64,000 nucleotides of DNA from Ophioderma brevispina (Eukaryota; Echinodermata; Ophiuroidea; Amphilepidida; Ophiodermatidae), in the NCBI GenBank assembly GCA_023653785.1, contig JAMKCH010044230.1, positions 1 through 64,000 of the forward strand, in the 5' to 3' direction. This document shows positions 47,486 through 60,753 of this stretch, in pieces. The position numbers and the translations under genes are program-made. Position 1 is the stretch's first letter; each line of letters begins with the position of its first letter. The notes beneath the pieces are model-generated. The model was not told where the DNA came from and did not search any database. It saw only the letters and a program-made list of their open reading frames with translations.

Positions 47486-48684
47486 TAAAACATGTACTAA
47501 TATCAAGCCGCCATACAATGTTCGGCGCTCTACCGAACAAGAATGGCAAAAGAGTATATACGCTTCTAGGCTTTAGATCTTTAAGGTACAAGTTGCAAAC
47601 AGGAGCATATATGTATGTATTTAGTGCTTTAATGAATGCTCAATATTCTAAAATATCAGAGTCGCTATCATCTTGTTCGTTGTGTATGGTTATGGAAAAA
47701 AAGATTATCTTGAATCTTTGAGCAAAAGATAGGTGGTCTGAATTAAACAGACCTTAGATGAATGAATTAGCAGCCATGGATGGACACAAAATGCAACGTT
47801 CCTATAAACCATGGACATAAGAGACAGTAACGGACAACCAACGCGAAAAAACCACCAATTACCTAATTCGCTTACCCATTCATCGCGACAAAAGCTAGGC
47901 ACTCGATGTGGATTCATGTCCATACACCGAGACGTTGTGATTTTTTCTATATCTCTTTGCCGCGGTCGAAGCTGTGACTATGTGGAAAAGCTGTCCACAA
48001 AATTTGTAATTGACCGGATGTTGTGACCCTGACTGTAGGGGTTTTGGGAAAAAGCACAGTACATTCAATTTCCATCCTTTTTTTGGAAGTGTTGATCACA
48101 AGAAGGGAGAAATTTTGTTCAGAAAAATTACCGAAAACCCCATCCAAATCCGTCTTCCTTTGTGGAGCTACGACTGTAGAACTAGCATTGAATTTTGGGT
48201 GATTTGGGACCCGTAATTGTTAAAAATCTTGTGAAAATAATATGAAAAGGTTCCAATCAATTTCCGACTCTTGAAAAACGGGGTTATGAAAGTTCAATGT
48301 ACCCATGACCTCTAAACATGGATAGCGGGCTGCCGCACAGTTGAATGGTTTCCGATTAAACACAGGAGTGGGTTTGGCCCTCTTACAATATGGGCGGAAA
48401 CATTGCATACACTGCTGCTGGTGCACATATTCCAAACATATGTTCGATTGTTTGAACAAGGTGTATGCATTGTTTACCGCATATGTAGAGGGCGAAAAAC
48501 CAACTTACTGTTGTTTCAATCGGCGACTCTTGACCCGTATCCATGTGTGAGGTCAGTGGAATGTACCTTGTAACAATGTATAACCTCGAAACTGGCGCCC
48601 AAGCGCGCCCAACACGTGTAATGGTACATCGAACCCACAAAATTGTTATATTTTAACTTCCGGTTTATGTTGAATTTGTTTACA
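47486..48684. other. Non-coding stretch
   Basis: Several open frames of 66-91 codons on both strands, none with a motif. No repeat family identified. Confidence 0.4.
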
Positions 48685-48689
48685 GCTGT

Positions 48690-48699
48690 TTTTCTTTTT

Positions 48700-48731
<32 letters not shown>

Positions 48732-48741
48732 CTTTTCTTTT
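48690..48741 (+). repeat. Poly-T tract
   Basis: T runs interrupted by single C residues. Confidence 0.9.
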
Positions 48742-49008
48742 TGTATGGCTGTTTGATAGTCGATATCATGTCGAACTGTTCAATGTCAGTTTCATCTGAA
48801 ACAATATCATATGAATGTGATGTTCATACTTTAAAACTAATTAAATGTATACATTATAAAATTAAGAACCCTCGTCTTACGACCGGGGGGGAGGTGGTTG
48901 TTACAGCTCTCTTCTATTCTTTCGCCCGAACCAAAAACCTGTGTCAAATGGTTAATGTAAAGGGTGATCCCAAAGTGAAAGATGGGGGTGGCATCACCCC
49001 CCCCCCCC

Positions 49009-49327
49009 AGGCGTAATCCAGGGGGGATGGGGTGATATATCCCCCCCCAATATTTGATGAGGGGGGATGGTCAAATACGATCATCCCCCCTGTTGATACC
49101 CATTCACGTGTTTTTGAACCAAAATAACCTCATATTTTACCAAATCGCTTAAAAATGGTAAATTTCCGCGCGATTTGTGCTATTTGTTAAAATACAATAT
49201 ATTAATGATTTTAGCTTCTAAATGGCAAAATTTTTAGCGCGTTAATGGTCTTTCAGCAAACCAATTTCATCCATAAAATTTCATCAAACCCATCCCCCCA
49301 ATGTCAAAAAGAAATTTACGCCACTGC
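49009..49327. repeat. GGCGTAA-ended fold-back with poly-C/G
   Basis: Left GGCGTAATCCAGGGGGGATG and right CCCATCCCCCCAATGTC..TTTACGCC are inverted. The ends resemble the GGCGTAAC ends of the G-rich repeats at 11110 and 61552. A run of 12 C immediately precedes the left end (48999-49010). Confidence 0.6.
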
Positions 49328-51157
49328 CCACCCCCCCCTTTCGGAGGGAATACCAACACGCCCAGTACGGCACCACAGGATACACAGACATTGATTTGTG
49401 CAATAGATATAATAGCAGGTCTCATTTGCCTTTGATACCAAAATGAGTACCAACATACTAAAATGTCAAATGACGTCATAATATCTCGACATGATGGAAA
49501 GGTTTAAGTGGTACAATAGTAATTTTGAGCCAGTAAATTTGCAAAAATCAATGGTTCTTCCTATTGCAGTATTTTGAAAACTACTATATGCAGTTCGCAG
49601 ATTATTTGTTTAGAACATAAACTCTCTACTCTCGCACTTCTCGGTAGTATTGGTATTACTTATTTCCAGACTGCAAGAGCGACAAATGTTTGTGCTCGAT
49701 TTCTGGGCGTATATAGACAACAGCCTTATAGGCTGAACGAGGGAAACACCAATTGAAATTGTTAAGCCAGAAGCAAAATCCCACCCCAAGTCCAACAGGA
49801 CTTGCGAAAGATTTAAAATCTGAATTCTTCTGCTCCCTATGCGAACAGAGGAAACAGTCGTTGAATTATGCTAATCGTTGGGACATCTTTATAATTTGAA
49901 GTTAATCTTAATAAGATTGCAAAGAAAAAAAACGGATGCTAACGACAAGCAATTATAAATTTATATGGAGTCAACTGTCAATTCTATTTGCAATAGATTG
50001 TCTTATAATACTCCCCAACAATGAGGAGCATATTGGCAATGGTAAAAGGAGCATTTTCTTAATGTTTTTCTGGAGGTAAAGTTATCATTCATCAAGACGG
50101 TTACATGTATTATAAATGATTGCGACGATTTTCTGATGGCAGGTAATAATACTAATTCTGGTAAAAAGGCACAATATCAATGCGGTATTATAATTACAAA
50201 CGTACATTGCTAACATTTTGTTCTATAGGCACCGTTAATTGCTTGTTTTATCAGCCTCCAAACTATAATGAAGAGGCTGAAGTTCAAACAGCATGCCGCT
50301 GTCAAAAGTCGGGAAAAAAGTAATAAATATCATAGCTGGAATTATTGGATATTTCCAATGTTATTAGTCTTCTTCAGAAGTATTTTGACACCCAGCACAA
50401 TGCTCAACTTTTCCGGGGGAAAACGTTACTGCATCAAGTCAAAATATAAAAAACCAAGATATGAATCTTTCCTGGTGTAAAGTGGTTTTTTCAGTGAAAA
50501 ACCAAGTTCAAGAACTTAAATATAGATTATATCGTTTTCAGTAAACCATTTGAGTATCATCAATGATACCAAAGAAACCGTGGCCCTGTTTTCTAAAGTG
50601 GAGAAAAACAGGCTTCATTAAAGGCACTATCAGTGATGCTAAATCAGGAAAAAAAAAAAATTTTTTCGGAAAAATCATCAAAAATCAGATTTTTTGCACG
50701 ACTGTAACATGAACAGGATACTTAACATTACCCTAATGATAAGGGGGGGGGGGGAAAATATAAAAGAGGGGGGGGGGGGGACTATAGAACCAAGGAAAGA
50801 CCAAAATCGACATTTTGCCCTTACTTGTCCGACGGACAACTAACTACAGCATGTAAACTGAATGGAGATTTTTACTTTGAAACTCTGTCGTTTCCTTCCT
50901 TTTTGTCAATTTTTAGTTGGACAAAAGTAACTTATGGGAATTCGACATGCTTATCCATCACTTTAAAGCAATTCCTGCAAATTTGAAAGATTTGACTATT
51001 TTGGTGTGATCAATGATAGTGTCTTTAATGTTTATATTTTTCTTGGCGTACAAGCCAAGCTCGGGACGGAAGCTAAGCTGTTACGATATAGAATACCATT
51101 AGAATCTTTATTTTAGGAAAATTCAGGGGACTTGGAGTGAACTCAAAGAACATTTAA
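49328..51157. other. Non-coding stretch with poly-G
   Basis: No gene recognised. Runs of 12 G at about 50743 and 50769. Between 50640 and 51400 there are short blocks such as AAAATGGCCACCAAAACAC that resemble the ATGGCTGCC repeats downstream. Confidence 0.45.
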
Positions 51158-51202
51158 TGTCTGTAGCTGGACTATTAAAAATAGTCCAGGCCTACAGACA
51201 TG
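51158..51202. other. Near-perfect hairpin
   Basis: TGTCTGTAGCTGGACTATT and AATAGTCCAGGCCTACAGACA can pair over about 19 bp with a tiny AAA loop. Too short a loop for a typical microRNA precursor; more likely a small palindrome. Confidence 0.55.
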
Positions 51203-52469
51203 TGACCTTGTTATAAAAATATATATAATGTTTTCAACGGTTTCTAGACAAGTTTTACATGCTGAATCTGAATCCGATAGATGCTAGACGAAAAACTTGA
51301 GTATTTTCGAAGAAAACGCAAAAATTCAAAATGGCCACCAAAACACTAAAAACTCATATGTTAATTACTCCAAAGTTGTAATTTTTTTGGCCTGTCCAGT
51401 TCGTCAAAACACCATTGTGACCAATAAAGTAAGTTCATGTACCGCTACTTAATAGATTTATTATGGACGCCCAATACAACAAAGCATCCGATAATTATGA
51501 TTACCCTATATTTTTGCCACCATAGTCATGGTTTTAACATCATCTTTTTTTAAAAAAAGAAAAATATTAATAGAAACCATTAGGAAATAGCTTTCAACAA
51601 GTTGATAATCAATCAAATCAATAACGTTCAAGATGGCTCCAAAATGATAAAATTTTATTATTTTGTGATTTTCTATATAAGGACATTTTGTATATCACTA
51701 TAACTCATTTCAGCGACCATTTAAATATAACATAATCAAAGTGATTGATATCTGCAAAGATGGAATCCTAGATATGGCTTGCAAAATGTCAATCAGTAAG
51801 GTCCAGTAAGATTCATTCACGTATAGGATTAAGATAAGATATTATTTTGTGGTTGTGTTATATTACACTTCCAAAAAATCACAGTACGGATATCTGAAGT
51901 GTCTTTGGGTCGTTTTAATAAATATCCCAATATGGATGCCTAATGGACGCCCAAAACCTGCAAAAAACAAAAAAACAATTATCTAGGACCAGTCTTGAGC
52001 TGCACTACAGACCCGTATACACTTTCCCGTTCAGAGAATTTAATGTTGATTTGACGCTTACATTTGCATAGGACTTTAAAACCCTACAAGGTGGAAAATT
52101 CCAAATCCTGGCAAACTCTTGGTACAGCCATTTATTAAAAATGGCTGCCCAACGGCCATTTTTGAAAAACACCATGTCACATTTCAGGAATTAATCAGCA
52201 AAAAAAAGCCAAATGAGGTGTCCTTTTCACTAGATTCTGACATTTCTAGTCCACTGGAAGTGGTTTTAAAATTCAAAACCTCACAAACTCTAATTATGGC
52301 CATTATATTTCAAAAATGGTGCCAGTAGAGATAGAAAAATAAAAGGCCATTTTAATTTTGGTACCAAATTAACTTCAACGGTTAAGGAGTGTCGATTTCA
52401 TTCAATTCTGACATTTTCACCCCACTGGGGTTTTGAAAAATTTACAGCCAGAGAGTAAAATATTATGAT

Positions 52470-52634
52470 GGCTGTGAAAGTAATCATAGTCGGCAGGTAT
52501 CATAGTCGGGATCCATAGACGACACGGAATAAGCGTGAAAATAATGTGGGCGTAAATAGTAACTGAATCGATTGCCTAATTGTTCACCATGTTCCAGGGA
52601 CTGTGAGACCGGAGGACAATCTCCTGCCACACAG
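52470..52634 (-). repeat. ACCGGTGT palindromic module, copy 7
   Basis: Inside unit A. Contains GGATCCATAGACGACACGGA and AACTGAATCGATTGCC; ends CTCCTGCCACACAGC. Confidence 0.75.
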
Positions 52635-53683
52635 CAATATATTTTCTAATGGCTGCCGGCGGCCATATTGAAAATTAGAACATGTCATAATTCTGGCACT
52701 AGATCAATGTAAAGGCAAGTGATTCTCATTTTCACTAAAATTTAAAAAAAGAAAAAACCTAAAAAATTTTAAAATTTGCCAAAACTCATTACGGCTATAT
52801 ATTCTCAAAATGGCTGCCGGCAGTACTTAAAAAACATAAAAGCATATTGCGGGACCAATTAACTACCAAAGTAAATGTAGTGACCTTTCACTTGATTCTA
52901 GCATTTTCAATCGTGTTCTAGGTTAAAAAGTTGGACATAGAAGGAAATAAAATAGATTAAAACAGAATAGAATAACTACATATGACGCCATATAAAGTAT
53001 ATCAGATGTTGTTTTCCAGGATCATCAGAATTCAGGATAGCCTTAACTTAAGATATTATTTTGTGGTTGTGTTATATTACACTTCCAAAAAATCACAGTA
53101 CGGATATCTGAAGTGTCTTTGGGTCGTTTTAATAAATATCCCAATATGGATGCCTAATGGACGCCCAAAACCTGCAAAAAACAAAAAAACAATTATCTAG
53201 GACCAGTCTTGAGCTGCACTACAGACCCGTATACACTTTCCCGTTCAGAGAATTTAATGTTGATTTGACGCTTACATTTGCATAGGACTTTAAAACCCTA
53301 CAAGGTGGAAAATTCCAAATCCTGGCAAACTCTTGGTACAGCCATTTATTAAAAATGGCTGCCCAACGGCCATTTTTGAAAAACACCATGTCACATTTCA
53401 GGAATTAATCAGCAAAAAAAAGCCAAATGAGGTGTCCTTTTCACTAGATTCTGACATTTCTAGTCCACTGGAAGTGGTTTTAAAATTCAAACCTTCACAA
53501 ACTCTAATTATGCCATAATTTCAAAATGGCTGCCAGTGTAGAGAATATGGAAAAACATAAAATGCCATAATTTTGGTTACCAAATTAACTTCAACGGTAG
53601 TGAGGTGTCGTTTCATTCATTCTGACATTTTCAACCCCACTGGAAGGTTTTGAAATAAATTTAAAGCCAGAGTAACCTTATGA

Positions 53684-53857
53684 TGGCTGTGAAAGTAATC
53701 ATGTCAGGCAGGTCTCATAGTCCGGGTCAATAGACGACAACGAATAAAGCGTGAAAACTAATCGTGGCGTAAAGAGTCAACTGAATCGATTGCCCTTTGT
53801 TTCACCATTGTTCCCAGACTGGAGCCCGGAGGACCATATCTCCTGCCCACACAGCCA
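53684..53857 (-). repeat. ACCGGTGT palindromic module, copy 8
   Basis: Inside unit B at the equivalent position to copy 7, so duplicated with the unit. Contains GAGTCAACTGAATCGATTGC and TTCACCATTGTTCCC. Confidence 0.75.
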
Positions 53858-54849
53858 TATATTTTCGAAATGGCTGCCGGCGGCCATCTTGAAAAATTAG
53901 AACATGTATAATTCTGGCACTAGATCAACTGTAAAGCAAATGATCTCATTTTCACTAAATTCTGGCATTTAGACCATGGAATGATTTTTAAAATTGTCCA
54001 AATCCACTTACGGCTATATATTCTCCAAAATGGCTGCCGGCAGTCATTCTTAAAAAACATAAAAGCATTATTGGGCGGGACCAGATTAACTACCAAAGTA
54101 AATGTAGTGACCTTTTCACTTGACTGATTCTAGCATTTCAATCTAGGTTATAGTTACAAGTTTGAAATAAAAGGAAATAAAATAGATTAATAACAGGAAT
54201 TAGAATAAATACAATCACTGACAGCCATATGAAGTATATCAGATGTTGTTTTCAAGGATCATCAGAAATTCAGGATAGCCTCTTTACTTAGCAGCCATAT
54301 AAACTTTTTCACTCACCGTAAACTCAGATTTTTTTGATATCCACATAAATAAAACAAGGGGGACACATGCACTATGTTATCAATATAATCACTCAATAGT
54401 GAGTTGAATGCTTTGGGAATTGTATTAGAAATACACAATACAAGTTTTGGGAGTTCTAGTCTTGGTCAGATGAAGAAGTCATCTATGTCTTAGACAAGAA
54501 AAGTCTTAACTTATATTATGACTTTTTCTAACGGAGGATATTCTAAGCCTGCTCACGTGCATTTTTCTGATATATTTTTGCAATATTGCCGCACCATCTC
54601 ACAAGCAGAGTTATTAATCCTAAATTGGAGATTTCTTACATGTTTGACACAGGATGATTGTAAAGTTTGTATACATTCGCCATAACCTGAAATGATTAAA
54701 AGGACCTTATCAGCGCCTTTGGGTAAACAGAACGGTTTTATAATAAAGACTCCGGCGATTTTTTTTTTTCAGCATAACGATGGAAAATGGCGTTTCATAC
54801 AAGACAACTCATTGACAGAGGTTGATTCCCCACGGTATATTCTGGTTTG

Positions 54850-55023
54850 GCCGGTGTGCAGGAGATATGGTCCGCGGGCTACAGTCTTCAGGGAAGTAGA
54901 GGGAACAATAGGGCAATCGAATCAGTTGACTCTTTACGCAACACATTAGTTTCACGCTTTATTACGTGTCGTCCAAGGAGCCCGGACTATGATTACCGCG
55001 GACTATGATTACGTTCACCACGT
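54850..55023 (+). repeat. ACCGGTGT palindromic module, copy 9
   Basis: GCCGGTGTGCAGGAGATATG start, GGGCAATCGAATCAGTTGAC core, then GAGCCCGGACTATGATTACC. No SINE head. The open frame 54692-54949 runs into it. Confidence 0.8.
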
Positions 55024-56275
55024 CGTGCCTTTGTGGTTTTAATGATTACTAGTAAAGTCTATGATATTCATGTAATAGACGCATTTGGTGAATAAAGTTA
55101 CGCCAGTGCCGCTTTTAATTTAACGATATTAGAGTAGAACAAATTTTGTTTTTTTTTAAGTGCTGATGAATTGTCTTTAAACAAAAAATAGATTCAATCC
55201 CCAAATCAATCAAGCAGAATAGAAAACGTAAATTATCGGGGGAGATTACCGTTTAACCATTTGATCTAAGCATAATGCTGACGGAAAATATGTCACATAA
55301 GGAGGGTTTTAAATGTTGTTAGATGGGATAACAACACTTTAAAGCGTAGGCTTCTACCAATTTCATGAAAACTTCTCCACTTTTAAGTTAAAAGGAACTT
55401 ATAAGTTACATTTGTGACATGTTTAAAAATCGGGGAAAAAAGTTAAAAAAGGGAGGAAGGAAAATCATATGGGGTTAGAAGAGAGTAATGGAAAGTAGCG
55501 GTTTGCCGGGGGGGGGGTTCCCTTTAATTTTGTTCTTGACCCAGTTTATTTAAAACCAGCCCAAAAGCAAAAAATGAGATTTGTGCGCCAAACAAATCAG
55601 CGATTTTTGGGCTAACAATCACCAAATGTTGGCAAAAAACCAGTGATTTTGGACCAAAAAAATCACTGGTTTAAAATCTCCAAAACCTGTTGATGTTTGC
55701 ACCCACACAATTCACTTAACTCAAATTCACTTTGCACCGTTTGCCCCCCCCCAACCTCAGGAGGTAATGACTTCAGACCCTTAAATGGATTAGTTTGAAA
55801 CCATTCGCTGAACCATGCAGCCGTAACTTGATGTATACAAAACAGGACCACTATCATAGAGATTAAGGACATTGTGGACAATGAAAAATGCCCACTGATG
55901 AATATGAAATGAATTGCAATCAATGGTGTGGCAGCGGGTAGTGACTTTTTTCCCTAAAATGTGATGTTCCAAACCAATCCGAGGGGGTCAAAGGTTTTGG
56001 TTGATCTAGCTCCATTCCCAAAAACGAACAAATATTTATCCACCTTTTTATTCATTCGCACTAAGGTCGAACATTCTGCAAAATCTCCCAAGTCTAAAGT
56101 GGGTCACCACATAATGGCTGCATGTTCATGTCCGATTTGCTAAGTCTAAGGGCATCATCCCCAGTGTGAGTACATGCCCATGAGCATGGCAAAGACTGAA
56201 GTTCTCAATAACTCAACATCAATTTGATCAGAAATTATGGGATTTGGGCTCGTTTAATGGGAAATAAACTTCAAT
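55024..56275. other. Non-coding stretch with poly-G/C and a hairpin
   Basis: Run of 10 G near 55509, run of C near 55745. AACCAGTGATTTTGGACC and AAAAAATCACTGGTT form a 13-bp stem near 55638-55674. No gene recognised. Confidence 0.5.
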
Positions 56276-56277
56276 GG

Positions 56278-56356
56278 CCAAAAAAAAAAAACAAAAAATA
56301 AAACAAACAAAAAAACAAAAAAACAAAAACAAAAAAAACAAAACAAAAAACACACA
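56278..56356 (+). repeat. A-rich (AAAC)n tract
   Basis: Poly-A followed by irregular AAAAC units and ACACAC. Confidence 0.85.
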
Positions 56357-56639
56357 CATTAAACAAATAATGCACCTACACGCAATATCAGGAATAAAAT
56401 AACACCCGTCTATTATATTTTGCTTTTCTTTCTGTCCTTTTTCATATATTTATATTATTTTATATCATTTGATTTAATTTATATCGTTTTCTTTGTTTTG
56501 TGATGACAATAAAGGTTTTTAAATTAAAAATGTAACTATTTTAATAACTATACATATTTCGAATCCACATGAAACATTTAAAAATTTGATTAAAAAAAAT
56601 TGTGTGTACCTTTGGAGCCGACACTGGTGAAGGAATTAG

Positions 56640-57480
56640 GACAATTATGTTGGTCAAAAAGCGGCCGACGGCCATTTTGAAACTATAATGGTCATATTAG
56701 AGTTGCTTAAATTTTGAATTTCAAAACCATGCCATTGGTGATGAAATGTCCAAAATTGATGGGATACTGGAACCTCATTTACCTTTGTATAACTGATTCT
56801 GGTGACAGCAAGATATACCATTTTTGTTTCTAAAAGGCTGATATCGGCTATTGAAAAATTAACGGTCTGATTACTTAGAGATTTGTAAATATTAAGAAAT
56901 TTTGAAAGACCATTCATGAGTTGGAAATGTGGGAATTAGTGAAACTGATGCCTCATTTACCTTATTAGCAGAAATAATTCCTGAATGTGACATTTTATGT
57001 TTTTCAGATGGCCGCCGGCAGCCATTAGAAAACCATTCCGGCGGGTGGTTTGAAAAAATGTTGAATGAAAGTCAGACTTACCTTTGCAGTTAATTTGGAC
57101 CCAAAATTTATGGCGTTTTGTGTTTTTCATAATCGCTGCTGGCAGCCATTTTGAAAATATATGGCCATAATTAGAGTTATTGAAGGTTTCAAATTTAAAA
57201 CCACTTCCAGTGGATTCAAAATGTCAGAATAGCTGAAAAAGACACATCAATTTGCTTTTTTAGCTGATATAATTCCTGGAATTGAATTTTAGGTTTTCAA
57301 AATGGACAACGGTGGCCACAGTTTGAAAAAAATGGCTGTACAAGAGTTTGCCAGGGTTGGAATTTTCCACCTTGCAGGGTTTCGAAGTCCCATGCATATG
57401 TAACTCAAATTAACATTCAAATCTCTGATGGATCAATTGTATAACGGTCTGTTGGGCAGCCTCATGGACTACTAATTGGG
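56640..57480 (-). repeat. Inverted, older copy of the 1.2-kb unit
   Basis: Read in reverse it follows the 51.8-54.3 kb unit in order: AAGAGTTTGCCAGG, GGAATTTTCCACCTTG(C/T)A, AAGTCC(C/T)ATGCA(T/A)ATGTAA, and AAAACCACTTCCAGTGGA. It also holds GGCCGCCGGCAGCCATT. Divergence is clearly higher than between the two tandem units. It contains no copy of the 175-bp module, which dates the module insertion after the split of these copies or marks loss here. Confidence 0.75.
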
Positions 57481-59729
57481 ATCGGATTTTCGCCGCTTAG
57501 CAAATTCATTTGCAGCCATATTGGATACCCATCTTGGATGGCAATCTTTACATGCATTGATTCCTCTGATTACCTATTATGTGTACATTGATCTGATTGA
57601 CTTACAGGGATCATACACAAACCTTGCAGTAGTAGGTTAGACAAAACAGCTATCATTTATAGCTATATTAATGTATCGGAAGCCATCTTGGATCCTATAA
57701 ATGAAGAATTTAAATCCATTTAAAAAAAAATATTTCTATGGTTTTAATTAATTTCTTGAACTGGTCCAAAAAACACCAGGAGAGATACCAAATTAACCCC
57801 AACCTAGCAGTCAAAAGTATATCACCATCAGACACTTTATTGTATTAGCCGGCGCATAATTGAATTCATTGGTACGTGGTTAGCAGAATCATATATGTTA
57901 CTTGGTCATAAAAGAACGTTTTAACGAGAACGGCTGAAAATTACACTTTTCAGTGAACAAGAGATTAATATTTGTGTTTTGGGGCGGCCCATTTTATTTT
58001 TTTTTTGCGTTTCTACAAAATGCTCAAGGTTGCTCGTCTGGCTCCATCTGATTCAGAATCAGCACAAAAAACTGGTTCTAGACCGTTAGAAAAACATTAT
58101 ATATCTAATAAAACAAGGTTGATATTAGTTATTATCAATGAATCTGTAGTCTTGGACCTATCATAAGTGTCATTAATACAATTGAGCCATGAAACAGCCT
58201 TCGGGGACCAATATATCTCTTGAATGAAAGTATCCTTTAAATGATTGTATTTTCACAACATAAATGAATGATGTAACCTTAAAATTCATTTTGTATTTCG
58301 GCCATTCTGTTGAAATAAACTTTCAAGGTTCTTAAAGAACCTGTTCGATTATTCCTTTAGGCTATTATTTGATCATACTCATTGGCGCAACACACAGATC
58401 CAATTTGGGGCGTATGCAAATAAACTGATACAAATTACAAATTAGTTTCCCATTAAAATCTTAGGGATTTTCTGAACTTCATGTGACTGGAACACATTAA
58501 TACGTATTGTTATTACCATTATTTCGGGTCATGAGACAGCATGCATAACTCTTGCTTAAAATGTCTGCCTCCTAAAATGGATGGTATCCCACAGCGTGAG
58601 GTAAACATTCCTTTAAATTCACCAACCTGTTTTAACTCTTTCTTCTCCTCCTAGAAATATTTTTTCAAATTACTTTTCAAGTTCATGAAGAGCCTTGATC
58701 CACTTCTCCGGAACTATATTGCATTTTCATCTGACTTAAATACAACTTTCTTTCTCTGAATAATCTGATCTGGATCTTCATAACAATCACATTGCCCAAT
58801 CTCATTGTCAAGCAACATCGTTTGATTATCTCAAAATTCAAAGTAATTTTGAACCGGGTTCATAAATGTGTCAAAATCCTGCCATCACGCAAAAGCAGTA
58901 ATTATGGAGTTCACTTTGGTTTAATTGGCGATATGCAAGAATCTGCCCTTCACCTTGAAATATTAGATGTCTATCTTTCACTCTGCGCTCCATTGGCACC
59001 CCCTCTTGTTCTGCGACAACATGATCAGATGGGGTTTTGAGTCATACTCTCGGTATCTGAAATGGGTCAAGTTATAATTGGTAGGTAAACATAGTCTATA
59101 GTAGATTCCATCCAAAGCTATCTCCAAACGACGGTGACAGCTCGGTGCCACGGCAAGACAGGATGGTTTCCAAGTTGAAACGGAAATGAATGGAGCATAG
59201 TAAAGGTCTATGGGCTCACACAAACAAGGAAGGAGATTAATTTCTCTTACGTTTCATTCATATTGCGAAATCACGGGTGGTTATTTAGCGTGCTATCAAT
59301 GGACTAATACCACATACTCGCATCGGTATCCGCTTATCTCAAATAAACCATGATAACTTTGCGGAAGAACTATTAGATAGCTCTATGTGATACACATGAA
59401 CATGGTCACATTGATGGAAACATCTTTAAGATTACAAATAAACTTACTGTCAACAAGCAGCAACCGTATCAGTGCCCACAATTACTTGCACTCAAAAAGA
59501 GAATTTAATGCCAACAAAATTATTCACCTGCTATATGTCTTCCAACGCATGAGGCAATATGCAAAAATGTTCCACTGAACCAATACGGGTATAGGGGTTT
59601 TCAAATGAGTTTCAAATATTTGTTCGATTCTGACACAAATTAAGTCCATGATATAAGTCTTTCTTCTTGTTCTTGAAATAAAGTCCATAATCTGGGATGG
59701 GATGAGAAATAAAAGTTCTTATCATCTGC
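57481..59729. other. Non-coding stretch, about 2.2 kb
   Basis: No repeat family or exon motif identified. Short open frames on both strands only. Confidence 0.4.
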
Positions 59730-60254
59730 TCAATCTCCTCTTCCTTCGACATGACTACCTCCTCGCTTCTTCTTCTTCTTGGCGTAAGAGGAAGCAGCTA
59801 AATATGTTGAGCGGGGGTTTGGAGCCATCTCAATGTTGATTGGTTGGGGTTTGAGAAATCTGTGTCCACAGGTGGACGAAAGGTAGGGCATCATTGAGAA
59901 TGTGACAGCAGTCTGTGTGGAGAAAACATTGGCAGGCTGGCGATGGGCCGCGCCCCCATCGGTGCATATGCTATTGAAGCGACCGACTCGTGTGCGGAAT
60001 TCCGGTTTAAGGGGACCCATTCCTTGCGTGGAGATTGCTGCCAGGTGATAGTTCTGTCTTAGGTGTAATAGAGAGTTGATCTGGTCTTGGAGTATCTAGC
60101 CAGGCAGTATTCCCATGTCTGTAAGATGTTGAATGGGGAACTGGAGAGTTTGCAGCGTTCGGCAGAAAGGTTGGCGAGAGCGCAGTCTCTGTCTGCCGAG
60201 TTGGTGTGATTCTTTGATAGTGTTATGCAGCAGGTCCTTATTGTCCAGCAGGGC
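59730..60254 (-). other. Unassigned block next to transposase
   Basis: Two minus-strand frames of 96 and 75 codons with balanced composition (for example NLSAERCKLSSSPFNIL and QTWEYCLARYSKTR). GC content and codon look are higher than the surroundings, so this may belong to the neighbouring element, but no motif is recognised. Confidence 0.3.
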
Positions 60255-60753
60255 CTACTCACTAGTTGTGCGGTGGGCTTCTCCAAAGTACGCTAGGTAC
60301 AATGCCTGAAAGCCCCTGGCAGGAATTAGATGGGCGTAGGACGGAGGCAGCCAGGTGGGGCCAGCCAGCCACCTCCTCGATGAATGCAGCGTGCGGCTCG
60401 TGAACGCATTGCCTCGGCAGCCCTCCCTGGCAATCTGCTGCGGCTGAGTGTGATCCTTCTTTGCAGCTCTGGGATACACGCGGGTGGCGTTGTAGACTTT
60501 GCTCTTCAAATATCCCCATAAATAAAAGTCTAACGGCGTCAGGTAGGAGACCTCTGGGGAAACTCAACGTCATGACCGATCCCAACCACTCGATGTGGAA
60601 AAAGTTCCTGGAGCCTGTCGTGTACAGCTCTGGACACAATGACTGGTTGCACCATCTTGGGGCCACCACATCTCCTAATGGAGCCATGATAGTTCAGCTG
60701 ATTACGCCAGTTACGTAGAAGATGAGGCACCGCTAAGTCATTAACCCTTTCAA
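60255..60753 (-). mobile_element. Mariner-like transposase, C-terminal half
   Basis: Minus strand: VNDLAVPHLLRNWRN, GGPKMVQPVIVSRAVHDRLQ, ELFPHRVVGIGHDVEFPQRS, and after a short frame break LDFYLWGYLKSKVYN. The (P)RSPDLTP.DF(Y/F)LWG..K..VY block is the diagnostic DDE end-region of a mariner/Tc-type transposase group found in many invertebrates; here two bases are missing at the SPD.LTP position. The last about 70 codons, with the LPRQC and Arg-rich strings, follow in shifted frames. It is continuous with the flipped segment at 60754-60996. Confidence 0.75.

Larger units (their letters stand above)
51835..54290 (+). repeat. 1.2-kb tandem duplication
   Basis: Unit A starts at 51835 and unit B at 53049 (offset 1214). 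The first 442 bp (51835-52276 and 53049-53490) appear identical by eye, while the remaining about 770 bp differ by many small indels and substitutions. Each unit carries AAAATGGCTGCC(GGC) strings and one copy of the 175-bp palindromic module (52470, 53684). A third partial unit end (AGGATCATCAGAAATTCAGG) closes the array near 54290. Twin open frames at 52119 and 53333 are duplicates of each other, not genes. Confidence 0.85.

Noticed and set aside
52119..53518. Twin 61-69 codon frames with identical starts
   Set aside because: Identical only because the 1.2-kb unit is duplicated; the frame is not kept in the older inverted copy.
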